Source of the DNA: Hemibagrus wyckioides
Taxonomy: Eukaryota; Chordata; Actinopteri; Siluriformes; Bagridae
Direction of reading: 5' to 3'
Assembly (NCBI RefSeq): GCF_019097595.1
Contig: NC_080713.1
Coordinates: 12,228,199-12,292,198 of the forward strand
Length of the DNA stretch: 64,000 bases
In this document: positions 35,520 to 49,385 of the stretch, in pieces
Numbering within the stretch: the stretch's first letter is position 1
How the letters are laid out: each line of letters begins with the position of its first letter
Notes under the pieces: generated by a model
Told to the model about the DNA's origin: nothing
The model's input: the letters and a program-made list of their open reading frames with translations, nothing else
Database searches by the model: none
Position numbers and translations under genes: made by a program

Positions 35520-36415
35520 TAGAGCATGCCATGACATGCAGTCAAAAATATTGGAAGACACAACTATCCTGCTAGATTGATTGTTAAAACAATTAATAGC
35601 CTATTGGTATGAGCCTCTGGTGTTAAAAAGGATAAACCGACATCAAACCCAGAGAGCTGTCTATTGGATAAAAGCAAAACATTTTGAAGCTGAGGGAAAA
35701 AAGTGAAAATTGCCACTGCACGAGAAATAGTCAATACAACAATTTGAAATGTCCTAAAAAAGAAACCACTCATGTTGAGGTGAAGGTATCACTGTCTGAA
35801 GACTTTGAGAGCAAAAATATAGAGGCCATAACACAAGAGGCAAACCACTCGGCAGCAGAAAGAATCAGAAGGCCAGATTGAAATAAAAATAAATAAATAA
35901 ATAAATAAAAAATACAGAAATTTCTGGAACCAAGGTTAACCTCCAATGAAGTGATAGAAAGGCCAAAGTGTGGAAAAAGTGGGGAAAAAATGGAAGGTTT
36001 TAGACTGGTCAAGCCAATAATCAGACCTTAACCCAACTGAACATGCATTATACTTCCTGAAGAGATGACTGACAGGAGAAACCAGCAATTAAAAGGGCTG
36101 CAGTACAAGGCTGAAAAAGCATCACAAAAGAAGGAACAGTTTCATGATGTCAGTTGGGTTCCAATTGGATGCAGTTATTGCAAGTAAAAAATATGCAACT
36201 AACTATAAAAATGTTATTTACTTTAAAATTTACTGTTCTAATACCCACCTATGTTCTAATATTGGGTGGTCTACCAACAAAGGCATAATGTTCTAGATGT
36301 AAATATCGGGAAACGGAAGGTGAAATTCTGATACATCATCTTATATTCATCTTTTTATTTCAAACCTCAATGTCTTCAGTGTACAGCACAAGCAAAAACT
36401 TGGAAGGGCTGTAGA
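35520..36415 (+). mobile_element. Tc1-like transposon relic in cdon intron 1
   Basis: TGGAAGGTTTTAGACTGGTC, ACCTTAACCCAACTGAACAT and GAAAAAGCATCACAAAAGAA are the transposase third-acidic-residue region. The 3' part (TATTCATCTTTTTATTTC, AATGTCTTCAGTGTACAGCA) continues to the end. It is heavily decayed. Confidence 0.8.
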
Positions 36416-36617
36416 TGGAATCATTGGAAATAAACAAGCACAGAAGGAGAGGGATAAGCAAACATGCTGACTTGCATACATCTAATCCACAGACCCAGAA
36501 AAAATTCCTATAAGAGTAAAACCTATTTAGTAAGCCTTGTCTGTGTACATTATTACCACAATAACATGATTTAAGAACCAAAAAATACAAGAGGTCTGAT
36601 CTACACTCTCTCTCTCT

Positions 36618-36678
<61 letters not shown>

Positions 36679-36769
36679 TATATATATATATATATATATA
36701 TCTATACAGACACACAATATAATATAATATATTACACTCTATTAATATAATATAATAATATATATATAT

Positions 36770-36824
<55 letters not shown>

Positions 36825-36855
36825 TATTAATAGAGTGTAATATATTATATTATAT

Positions 36856-36940
<85 letters not shown>
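36618..36940. repeat. long (TA)n tract containing a perfect palindrome
   Basis: TA dinucleotides over more than 300 bases, with 43-nt perfect inverted arms at 36711-36753 and 36819-36861 (including ACACTCTATTAATATAATAT) separated by 65 bases of TA. Confidence 0.95.
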
Positions 36941-36943
<3 letters not shown>

Positions 36944-39900
36944 AAGTCCTCACTCAAACTGTTTTAAAACTCACATAAGCCTCTGTCCTATGAATCTAAG
37001 GGCAGTATTTCTGTACTGCTGCGTGTCCTGACAAGCTTTAAGCATTGCCCCTATGCCATCAGTGGAATCTGCTCCTTACCTCCAGAATAATCATATATAA
37101 TTTCAATAATAACAAAAGCCTGTCATTTAAAACCCAGGTCAAAACCATGCAATTTGACATCTCATATGGGTGTGAATGCTGAGCAGACAAAAATGTGGCA
37201 CTTTATGGTGGACTAATGCCACTTTTGTGAGCACTGGATACATAGTGCGGGGTGGGTACAGAAGATAGTGCCTCTTACTATCTCTTCTGGCAATCTGGCG
37301 AGACGAGGAAACACAGAGGCATCATTCCTGCCTCTTATCTCACTGCCTTTCTACTGACATCCGCCTGTAGGCAGTGGGCTCAGGGTAGGCTGATGCTGCA
37401 CAGGATATCTGGTGTCATTCTTCATAGACAGAGAGGAAAAGAGAGAGGGAAAGCAAGAGGAGCTGGATGCTGGTAGGAAAGAGGCACTGTCTGGAGCCTT
37501 AACGCATGGGGATCAGGGAGAGAGAGAGAGAGAGAGAGAAAGAGTGTGTGTGTTATGAGGGTCTGATACATGCCCCTTCTTATATTCCCGGTTTGATGCC
37601 AATCTTACATCCATTAAAAAGAGGCCATTAGGTCTGAAGTTACAAAAGTGCAAAAATTGTAGCAATAGCTGGATATGGCTAAGGATATGGTACCACACAA
37701 ATATTGGCTGTATCACTGCACCTGATCTTTAGTACATAACAAGACCAACTCCTGTCTGTTAGTAGCATTCCACAACTACGTAAAGTATAATCAAGCTTAA
37801 ATTAAAGGCCTAAAGTGTTGCTGTGAGAGACTGGTAGATGGCTGGATGATTTAAGAGAGCATGGTCAATGTTGACAATTCAAAGCTAGTGTTTCAGCCAG
37901 TGTCGACTACAGATCTCAGTTTGATTTGCTTTTAACGATGGACTTTTTTTGGCAAAGTGGCTTTATAGGAATATATAAACTCGGGATATAAATGACACAT
38001 TTTAATGAAAATTTATCCCTAATGAGCAAGCCAGAGACAATAATAATAATTAGAAAAGTCTGAGGTGATTTGAGGAAGAAACCTTTTGAGGAACAAGACT
38101 CAAAAGGGAAGCCATCCTCTAATATATGGTCAAAAATGCAATTGTGTAAAAAGGAGATTCATTCTAGTTATAACATGAAGCCTAGCTGTTTACTGATGGA
38201 GACCTGAGCGCAGAACTGATTGCTGCACTGATTGTTTTCATGGTTTCTAAGTGGTCACAGTCAATAAACCAGACATAAGGACATACTGGAGGGTCTCTGG
38301 ATGGCAGAGATACCATTGTTGATGTAATGCTTACATATAAAAAGTAAAGTAGGTTGAAGAGGAAGGTTCAGCTTGCCAAATCGGTTACCTGGTCAACAGC
38401 CTACCAGTTTATTATTGATGGTCACCGATTTTTTTGTGCGTTTTTTTTGTTGTTGTAGTCAACGTAATTATGTTTATATTATACCAATTATTCAGTGGTA
38501 AAGATAATGTGCTTACAGGGAAAAAAAGAAAAGAAAACCTCACTAAAAAAACTGAATTAAGACGGGCTGCATACTGTTTAGACAGCAAGGCAAGTGGGCA
38601 AAACAGTCCCTGTTATATACACACACTAGAGCTGTATACTGCATTTCCCCTATGCACAATAAAACTATAGCTTTTTAGTTTAAAAAAAAGTTAACAGGCT
38701 TTTGAACACAGCATTTCACTTGACCACCAATACTGTATCCTTTGTGTGTTTTGTTTGTATTTTTAGGTAAAATTCCTTTTCACAAAGCTGTAAATATAAA
38801 TAAATATTTTTGAAAATATGCCTAAGATGAAATGACTACAGCTCAATCTGGTGAAATATAATTTTGAGGGTATAAAATGGTCCATTGCTGGGCTTGGGAG
38901 CATACGAAAAGATTTCCACTGCAACTGCATTTACAGAAGCACATACATATTTCATTCTGTTTTCTATAGGCTGCTTTGTTTTTTACAAGATTGCATTAAC
39001 CATCAAAAAGTCTTGACAGGAAAAAAACCTTCATTATTTGTCTTGGATAAACCTTTTATGAACAATATATTTTCTGTGGTTTAAGGGTGAAAGGCAATGC
39101 AGTCTTTAATATGCAGCCTTTAATGAGTGGCCTACGCTGTATTATCTAAGATGTGATTATTTAAAGCAAGGTAACCATATAATTATCCTCAAGAACTGAT
39201 TGTCGGACTTATGCTCCATTTTCCAGGGTCTGGGGAAAAAAAAAAGAGATAGAATGCTGAAAAAAATCTCATGTGCACTGTTTTTTTTCACTGCAAGCCA
39301 CTACTGATCACAAGGGCTTTTAAAGTTTTGCATAAATCCACACACTCTAACTTGTGCCTCTCCTGGATTGAATTAGCTACAGTGCGTTTTGGGAATGGAT
39401 AAATTCACATGTCTGGGGCTTAACCAAATCAAGTACAATCCAATAGTGAGTTTAGACTTTCTTTCTAGACATGTTCGTTGTTGTATATGTGGTGTTGACA
39501 CATCACAGAAAGCGTCAATTACTTTCTGACTGGTGTCTCTGGACTGCTGTAACATGGTGAGAGAATCTCGGCACTGGCAGCATACGCATGTGGGTTTAGG
39601 AGAATAATCATTTCAATCTCTGTGCCTGTCATTCTTCCTCAAAAAGCAGTTTCTTTTTTAGAAGCTTATGTAGAAATGTATTCTTGCCCTAAAGAAAGCT
39701 GAGAATAAACCAACAATGGCTGCATTCAGATATGCATTAATGACGTTATGGTACTATGCCAATTCATGATGGAATTCATAATTATGTCCTTCAACAATAT
39801 TCACTACTCATTATTCATAACGATGTTATGTCTCTAATTATTATTCATTACTTTTAAAAGGACTACCAAGACTGCCTTTAAAGCAGGGGCATTGTAACAG

Positions 39901-41261
39901 CTTTTGAAGGCAATTCTTTATGACCTAGTAAGCTATATTATTTATTATTAATATTTGAGTGCAATAAATGCTCCAGCTATGTATTTTTTTGGATTATGAA
40001 AAATAACGAACAATTATTGCACATAATCCAGAGTCATGTCTGTTTTTGGCATTGTGATGAAGTTGAAGGCACTGTAAAAAATATTTCTTTTCTTTTTAAA
40101 TAGGTCTGTCAGGGGTAGCAACTGAAATGTGCATCCACACATCCTTGAAAAATGCATCACATTACTGATGATTGAACATCTCTCTAAGCCAGCCTGATTA
40201 TAAAAGACTCTATAGCATTTCCATAAGGCAGATTTGAAAAAATGTAAATAAACTGTACTGAGAAAAACAGTATTTAAAACTTATTCTTGTAGTATCCTTA
40301 TTCAAAAACAACTATGCAGCTGATTTCCTTTAACACATTTCTGCTGGAAAGGAGAGCAAATGATGGAAACTTCCTCTATCTTCATATATCCCTGAGCTGA
40401 TAACACACACTGTTGCAGTAAGATGAACATTTTTGTTGGAGTGAAAGGTCCTACCAGGGTGACACCAAGGAAGATAAACTTTGGAAAAAGCCCCTGGGGG
40501 CGAATGGCACCTGCATCCCTTTAAAGAAGAAGAGCAACACAACAGAGATGTATTGGCTAAACATGGACAAAGGAAAACAGCATCAGCAACAGAGACATCA
40601 GACTGCACAGGTCACACTGGACAGAAGTGGGAAAGACTGAGCAAGAGAAAGGCAAAAAGCTAATAAGTGAAAGCTATGTGATTTAAACAGACATGTAAAA
40701 TGTCGGCAAAACAGACATAATTTGCACAATAAGAAAGAAAGCAAAAAAAGAAGCAAGAACAAATGAAAAGTAAAGAAAAAAGCAAGAAGTTAAGAGTTGT
40801 CATGGTCTGATCTGACATGCTGAAGATGTCTCTCATACTATCCTCTGAACCTGTCTACACTCGTCCTCCCAACTGCTGACAGAGGAGCTGCTACACACAC
40901 ATTCCACAGAGAAAGCAAAGAAGGGCAAGAAGGCTGCAAAAGAAAATGAAAAACCAAAAGGTCACTAAAAAAAAAAAAACTATTGCTCTTATCATAACAC
41001 CACTACAAAAAAAAATGAAGAGAGAAAGAAATGGCTGATGAAGAAGGATGTAGCATTAGAAAAGAGAGGATTAATCAGGTTGTAAACACTTGCCAAACCT
41101 CATCTCATTTCCCCTGTTAATGCCAGAAAAACAAACTGATGCTGTGTAAACTGCACTTTCAGTGTACTGATGGTACAACTTAGTGACTTGATATGCAATC
41201 AGGGGGGAGAGAGAGAGAGAGAGAGACTTAAAGAGAATTAGAGAGAGTTGAGGACAGACAG

Positions 41262-41301
41262 TAGGCTTGTTGAGGCACCTCCAGCAGCCTCAACAAGTCT
41301 A
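41262..41301. other. 15-bp hairpin with 10-base loop
   Basis: 41262-41276 pairs with 41287-41301 over 15 base pairs with a single G-T wobble (stem core CTTGTTGAGGC). It lies in cdon intron 1. The function is unknown. Confidence 0.6.
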
Positions 41302-44300
41302 TAATTGGCTGCTATTGGATGAAGGTAGCCTTAGGCCATGCATAAGATGCTAATGAATGGAAATGCTGAGCCTCTGCTGAGCAGACGCTCTTTGATTAAA
41401 GACTACGGGCAGATTTAAAAAATGAAGAGAAAAGACTGAAAAGCCTGGGAGAAAGACATAGGTATAAGACATTTTTTGCATTAGCCCGAAGTGGGAATGG
41501 GAATGAAAAAGGAAATTGGAGTAAAGTGTTTTAGCCAGCTGGATAGGCATGACAGTTTAAACAGAATGATTATTATTAGAGTATGTGAGGGTGAGCACTG
41601 TGTGCAACTGTGTTTGTGAGTGACCTTTTGCTACATTTGACTAAAGATCATAATTCATAAGTTCTCAACCTCAGACTGGGTAAAACAAAAGAAAATACCC
41701 CCTCAACTCTGAATTCCTATGTGGAATATCTGGACGATCTCCTTAACCTTGGGATTAGCAAGTGACAAATGATGGCAAAGCGTGAACATGTCCCTGCTGA
41801 GTGCACACAGAAGGACAGTGCACATTTGCTCAGTTCCTCTGCCCTTATACTCTCTATTAATGATACTGTTTCAACGCTATAGTTCTCTTACTAAAATAAC
41901 CTTTCCTCGTATTCCATAAGCAGTTTGTGTGTGTGTGCAGTGGGATCACAGAGAGAGTCTGAAAAGTCCTGACAGAGTCTGAAAAGGTATTTAAAATGGT
42001 GCAAGTGATCCATGGTCCAGTGTGTGAAGCATGAAGATGGAAGATGGGCCTGTAGAGGGAAAAAAAAGCTGAAATTGGCCCCTAGACTGAGAGGTTAACA
42101 TTCAACAAAGCAGTGTTTACCAAGTACAAACATATTGCTTAGCCATTCCAGAGCTTTCCAGCCCTGACCCATCCTCCCCCACCTGCCTATCCTTTAGTTC
42201 AGTGCAGAAATCTGAAAGACACTAGTAACATCTTGCTAGGCCGCAGAGATATAAAAACTATGAGATAAAAAAATCTGCTTATTGAGCCAGTCTAGAAAGG
42301 ACTGGGGTTAATTAAAGAATCAATTTGGCACAGTGCAGACACTTTTTAACTATAATTTTTTTCAGTGGTGTCTTGTTTAGCCAAGGAGGAGAAAAGTGTT
42401 TAAGGGAAATGCTGAGCAAGAAAGCGAAAGTCGGGTGGAAAGGTGAGTGAAGTGTTTCCCAAGGTTTTCACAACAGAAATTAAAAGCAATGTCAAAAATC
42501 AGTTGGGCACTCTCAGCGGCAGGAAATGGATCTCAGGATGCTGCTTTCTCACAAGCCTACAATTGAGCCTGCTACAATGCATAGCCAGCTCTGCCCACTG
42601 TACTGTGGGAGCCACTAACTAGCCCTCCAGCCAAGTTCACATCCCCTGGAGTACTGGGGTTTCATGAGGGAGATAATTTGGAAAGCAATGAGGAATGTGG
42701 GAGACAGCAAAAAACAGAGGCTGTGCAAGCGCAGATGGGCCAAGAAAGACTAGTCTAAGGCTGACAATGTCAAATGCATCTGATTCATAGTTCATAGGCA
42801 ATGGAAGAACAAATGTGTGCGAGTGTTTGCATGTTGGAGTTGCCAGGGGGAGTCTGATTACTCACATTCCACAGGCTATGAGAGCAGCTAAGCTAGCAGG
42901 AATATAAAAAACCAGTCAAATTAAAGTTACTATTTTTTCCCCTACTCTCTCAATATCCCTCTCTTTTAAAACACCAATCCACCGTTCATTTATCCAGGCA
43001 AGCCTGTTCCATTACTACATATCACACCGATTGTTGACTACGATAGGACGGCAGTCAAGTTGATTAAAAGTTGGATCCAACCCAAGGCTTTCCATTCAAC
43101 CTCCATGTCCCAGCTCTCTTTCTCTGTCTCACTCCAGGCCCCAGCTCTTCCCAATCTTCCTGGACTCCATCACCTCTTTTGTCACTATGGTAACCGAGCC
43201 GACCATACAGCCACACAACAGGCTCTGCTCAGTCTCCCGCCGATAGGTCCCTGGCCCTCGACCAAAAGCACTCCCAGGGTACAGACATATATTAAAAACT
43301 GTGCCTTGAAACATGTGGAAAGCAAAAACAAGTTGACAGTGAGTCTCCAAACAGATCGTTCCAAAGGCTAGCAATGCTCACACTCAGGTAACTGTGAATT
43401 ATCAATCAAGGGGGGAAGCTCAGCGTGGATAGCTTTCTTGTGCAGATGGTATGACTACAAACATTTACTATAGAATTCCATGAAGTAAAATTAGCAAAGC
43501 GAGAACTACAACGCTACAAAAAGACGATTAAAAGTATGCTGGCCTGTTGCTAAGGTTATGTTTGTCTACTTACAAGAGTAGGAAAAATTCAATGTCAAAC
43601 AGGTTAAGAAGTTTAAATTGCTCTCCCTCAGAACACACTAAAAATCATGCCTGAGCAGGGGCCTCAGTCAGGCTACTCAGGGGCATCTACTGAGGCTGTC
43701 AAAATGTTTATCTGTCTAATCTTATGACTCACTGAAAGAGTAAAGGTCGTGCCTTGCTGCTCAAAAATCATCAAACAATTCAGCTGATTTCGGAAAACAT
43801 TTACATCAGCCTTTCGAGCACTTGTAAGTGCATTCTGGATTCACTGGAGTAGCACTGGAGGTGTGGACAGAATATGGACATTGACATATCAGTCCAACAC
43901 CACCTAATGACAGCAACAAAACAATGAACAACAAAGCTATTAAACACCATAATCATATAGTTTGGCCACAGTTAGGTGAAAATGTCCTTGACTTGAACAT
44001 TAACAGAAAGAAGTACATTTATTTGGAAGCATATTGGACATTCACCAGAGATCCTTGCTAAGAGTGCCCCAAGTCCCCTAAGGCCCCCCTTGTGGCCATG
44101 CATAGACAGTACAGAAAATAAACAGATGGATGGATGGATTCTGACTAACTTCAGTAATTAATCCCCAGTTTTAAAACAGCACTAGTTCAGTCTTGCTGCA
44201 CTTCAGGATCCAAAAGCAGCTCTAGACTAAAAATATAGTCTTGTGGTGCTGATGTTCTTCACTGGTTTCAAAATAGCAGTCACTGAGATTGAATATTTAA

Positions 44301-47300
44301 CCCCTATGAAATGCTACAAATACAATGAAGCAGAAAGTATTTGAAAGCCAAGCTTAAAAACCTTGGCAATCGGTTATAACCTAAAGGAAAAGAAGAAATG
44401 TTGCTGGGACAGAAGTAGCTCATTCTCAGAACAGTGGACAGGGTTATGTATAGGGAAAGGCCCCAAAAAATAACCTTGCAAATAGGAAGTTGCCACGGAC
44501 ATAGACATCATTATACAAAATGGCTAACCATACTTATATTCATCAGTGGAACTGACAGCAAAATACCAGTCTATAACTTCTTGTCCAAATGTTTCACCTG
44601 ACTGACAATTTGTTCTCAATTGAACCCAGATATAGAAAAAAAATTACAGCCTCATCAGCGTGAGGATTAAATAAAATGGTTGTTTTGGCAGCAAAATGCC
44701 CAGTCATCTACAGTCATCCCTCCACTGTTTCCTGAGGGACTAATGAGGCTAAGCGCAATCTAATGCGGCATTCAACTTAACCCAGAAGGGAAAAATTGAA
44801 ACTCTGAGTTACATACCTCTCAACCTTGTCTCATTCAACCTACAAAGTGCATAAAAACATTAAGGCCTCCATGAAAGCCTGTTAGCACTAAACTAGCCAG
44901 CTAAACTTAGTGAACTGTATGGTCCGTATGGCCTATAAATTTAACTGAAGCAGTGAACTGTACGGTCAGTGCTACAACCATTGAGTCTCAATTAAAAGTA
45001 GGGAAATGGTACTTTATTGGATGAGCGCCCTTTTTTGATATAATATCACCTGCTCAACTTAGGGTTAACAACCTCTTCTCAATTCTCAGAAACTTCCAGT
45101 TACACTTGCAAAGATTCACATGGAAATATATATAATCTATGTTTTTGAGTGTTGTTTCCTATAACTTCTCCCAACAAGACCATTAAGAATATAAAGTGGA
45201 CATAATTCAGCATCAGACCTGCATCTGGACTGGTATTAAAACAAAAATTTCTGGACTGTCTTCCAGCTCATCCTTTTGCCTTTAATATTTTAACACATCA
45301 TACTGTTACGTGTCCTCAAAGGTAGGAAACAATCCTCTATGTGCGGACAACATGGTTTTGGAAGCCATTGTATACCTATGGCTTTGGAGTTACAGGGCTA
45401 GTCACCAAAGAAATTATTTTGGGAATATGAGTTTGGCTCTCACTATAGATTCTATTTCTCGATCTGCTTATTAAAGGTCAATTTGTGTTTACAATTACAT
45501 ATTTACCAAGCAACCCACCCAGTCATAATGAATTCTACAGGAAAACATTCAAAATGATGAAGAAAGTGTAATGAAGAATGTGGACTTATATATATATATA
45601 TATATATAGTATGCATATATTTTACATAGGTAATAAATTTTGCCTAACAAAAGTTTAATTAAGATTCATTTTTTAACATTACTAAATTGCATTCAAAAAC
45701 AGCTCTCTGCTCACTGTGTGCATACTGTTCACACCTTGACACATGTATTAGTGACTCACAACTGCTCAGTATTATAGAAGTATGAGACTAAAGAGACTTT
45801 GTTTTGCACATTAATGTGACTTACACAATTACTGAGTACCAGGATTATTTTTTTTTTTAAAAAAAGGACTCAAAGGGAATGCAAATATCTAGCACTACTG
45901 TGATCTTGCAGCATGTTGCTGAGTCCAGACCACAAGCTGAGTGTTAGGGGCTTTCCCTGAGACTCTGTGCATCTAGCACTGTCTAGCTAAAAAAGTGCAA
46001 GGAAAAAAAAAATACATAACACCTGATCATTTCCAGTAGATTGTTTACAGATGAAGTGAGCAGAGGGCTCAAATCGCTCATTCTTGTGTTATATAACCAA
46101 CTTAAAAAATACAGAGAAACTCAGTATTCTACAGTACAGGGAAGTTCTAGCAGTAAACCTCCTATGCAATACAATACATTCTATAAGACATAGGGTGTAC
46201 AATTTTTGCCCGGTTATATGTACACGTATGCACATGTATGATGAAACGTGAATTGTGCTGCTCTCTTTGTTGATGAACTTGATGTTTCTGCAAAGTCATC
46301 TTCTGTCTCGGTTGATTCTTCTAAAGAAAGGAGAATGAAACTTAAAAAAAAATAGCTCAACCACACACTGATTTAGCAGTTCAAACTCACTTTTATCCTT
46401 TCCAGGCCAGATACGGGATTAGCAAACTGCATAACTTCCGTATTGCAATGATGTCTGAGCCAAGGAGTTCCAAAATAAACTTAGACCGCGCCGTCTCGCT
46501 CTTTCTCTGGTGGACACACCCGGTCTGCCTCCCATCATTACACCACAACATATTTATCATTCAATTTCACTATGCATTTTTTTTTTTGTCCAAACATAGT
46601 ACCGAAACCATCCACTGAACTAGTGCAATGCTGCCATCACCATACCCCTCTTGTCTGACCGACCTGAGCACACTGAGTGTGCTTCACATAGAAGGACGCA
46701 CAACACAAGCGAGGCATAAGGAGCAAAAAAGTCGACTGTGAGTGCACTACACTAGCACACATTCAAATTGGCCACATAACATACCTCCCCAGCAGCCACA
46801 TGTGGTTAGAATTAGCCAAAACACTCTAATCGGCCAAACATTATTCTAGCCCTTGTAATGGCACAGCAGTGTTTAGAATCAGGCTGTATGATAAGCTCTG
46901 GTATGCTAATGATTTGTTAATGCCTATAGTTGGAGCCACTGATGGATGATGCCTTTGAAATCACAGGATGTAGCCCAGTTATCTGATTAATGGTTCCAGG
47001 TTCAGTAACCCTACTTAGAAAAATCCAATAGCAGCTCCTTTCGAGTTTGGTGCATCAGAAAATATCATAACCAATACTTGCATTCTGAGTAGCAGCTCAA
47101 ATACACAATATAGTACATTATTGGTACCTGCTGGTCCTTTATTTCCCAGGCACCCATCTATGTTCATCTTCACACACTTGATTAATCACAACCTCATTCC
47201 TCTGAAAATTTTAGTCCATATACAGCCCCTATGAAAGAAAAGTCACTAGGGAACACTAGTGTGATAGGGGTGCCATTAGTCTACAGTGGCAGAAACAAAA

Positions 47301-47720
47301 TAAACAATGACCAGTCAAGAGTTGTTTGAGTTCAATAAAACAGTATCTATTTCACCTGCTTACATATCTGGGAAATGATCAAAGGGTAAGAAATGGCAGA
47401 GGATATCATTTTTGTCATGTTTTTAAAGCAAAGAGGAAAAAGATATCACTATATTGTAGTATAAACACGCACTGAGGTTCCACCAATCAGCATCTAAGCA
47501 GCTTGCTTTACTTGAATGAAACTTAAAAATGAAATGTAAAACTTTTATTACTATTAGCTAATAAGAGTAAAGTGGCATTGGAAATTGCAAAAAACATTAT
47601 TGCATTATTACAGCATTACTGCCACAAAAAATCATCTGCTTATCTGCTGTTTTCCATTCATTTACCTCTTAGGATGCATATTAATAAAAGCTAAATATAC
47701 AACATGTTCAGAGTAAAGAG

Positions 47721-49385
47721 TTAAAGGCAAAGGTTTATACACACCCAGGCTAAATTTATTTATTTTAGCTTTAATTCACTATATTCATCAGGAAATCCAT
47801 CAGAATTCCAGTGGGTCAAATGTTTCCAAAAGTTCATTATCCTTTTCAACAGCTTTTTTTTCCAACTGATTTAATGATTTTTAGAAGCTTCTGATTGGCC
47901 AATTGTCATAATTAGGGATTAACTAGAAGTGCACCTGTGGCTATTAAAGAGTCTGCTCATATCAATTTGCCCTTGATACCATGGGAAAATCTAACTAAGC
48001 CAATAAATAAATAAATAAATAAATAAAATAAAATAAAAATCAGTCTTGTTCCTCCTTAGAAGCAATTTCCAAAACAACTGAAGGCACAACATGCATTTGT
48101 ACAAACAATTGTATATAAATATAAAAAAAAACTTTGGACCGCACAGAAACTACATCATTCAGGAAGGGGGGATAAATTCTACAAATGTTCTTTGGTATGA
48201 ATGTCTTGGGGTAAGATAAATTCTCAAGAGAACAACAAAGAATCTCATGAGATATCAAGTAAAAAGTATGTACATCTACCATTCAGAGACTTCTAAAGTG
48301 GCATGGCCTGAAAAATTATTATGAAATAAAGAAGCTCCTGACTCCAAGTTTAACAAAACTAATCAAAAATTAATATTTAACCATGATGATATGCACCATG
48401 TTCGGAGGAAAGTATGCATGGATTGAGTGAAACCACAATGCTTCACCCTTTCACACCTGTACTTCGCACTAACCTGTGATCCGATCACACAGGATGCATG
48501 TTAACAGCAGGGCTGAATGGGATCTAAGCTGCCTAGGCTAAACCTGCTCCAGCAAGGTACAGCGCCATGTACAAAACAACCTCCAGAAAGACATGGTTTG
48601 CTAAAGGATGATGTGGGAGAACTACAGTGGCCTGCACAGGCCCCGACCTCATCCCCACTGAACATCTTCAGGATGAACTGGAGATGCACAAATGGTGCAC
48701 CAAACCTTTTTGCCCAACATCAGTCAGTGACCTCACTAATGCTCTTAATGTGCCTGAATGGGAAATTCCCACAGCTAGATCCAAAATCTAGTGAAGAGCC
48801 TTTCCAAAAGACTAGAGGCTGTTACAGCAGCACAGAAGGAACCAACGTTGAAATGGGATGCTTACCAAGCACACAGGTATGATGTCAGGTGTCCACATCA
48901 CGAGGAAGGAAATCTATAAATAATGAGGCAAAACCTCAAGACTTAGCCAGAAAGTTAAAACAGTCACAATGGGGTCTTTCAGAAAAGTACTGATCCTAAC
49001 CATTACCTCCAGAGTGGTAACAGAATGTATAAAGGCAACAAATTGAAAGTAATGAAGTGGCCATCACACAACCTTGATCTGATCACAGAAAATTTGTGGC
49101 CTGAACTAAAAAAAAAGTGTGTCTGAGCAAGGAGGCCCACAAACCTGACCGAGTTTACACCAGTTCTATAAGAAGGATCCAGCAAAAATTCCGGCAAAGT
49201 ACTGAGATGCTTGTTGAAGTCTACAAAGCTTTTGCAAACTTTTGACATAAAACTGAAATAAACCTTAGTCTCTCAGATATTATTTTGAAATGATCACTTA
49301 CGTAAATAAAGGAGATACCCTAAGTGAGGAAATGTATGGAACTTTAAATGTCTTTAGCCTTGGTTTATGTAAACTTTTGCCATTT
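47721..49385 (+). mobile_element. Tc1-like transposon, near full length but decayed, with a nested insertion
   Basis: Left end GGCAAAGGTTTATACACACC and reverse complement of the right end GGCAAAAGTTTACATAAACC form inverted repeats and share a following AGGCTAAA. The interior follows Tc1 order: ATGGGAAAATCTAACTAAG at the start codon, AGCAATTTCCAAAACAACTG (helix-turn-helix part), ATGTTCGGAGGAAAG, then GAAGTGGCCATCACACAACC and AGCAAGGAGGCCCACAAACC. Stops and indels are present throughout. Confidence 0.88.
48450..48905 (+). mobile_element. second Tc1-like relic nested inside the first
   Basis: GACATGGTTTGCTAAAGGAT, GAACATCTTCAGGATGAACT, CTCACTAATGCTCTTAATG and ATGATGTCAGGTGTCCACAT belong to a different Tc1 family (the one also seen at 14476-14970). 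It splits the outer element. Its left border is uncertain. Confidence 0.8.

Noticed and set aside
41262..41301. Hairpin as a microRNA gene
   Set aside because: The stem is 15 bp, shorter than the usual precursor of more than 20 bp, and flanking pairing is absent.
43060..43371. 103-residue plus-strand frame in cdon intron 1
   Set aside because: Composition is Pro/Ser/His-rich with no domain. The opposite strand is also open, and there is no splice context or start support.
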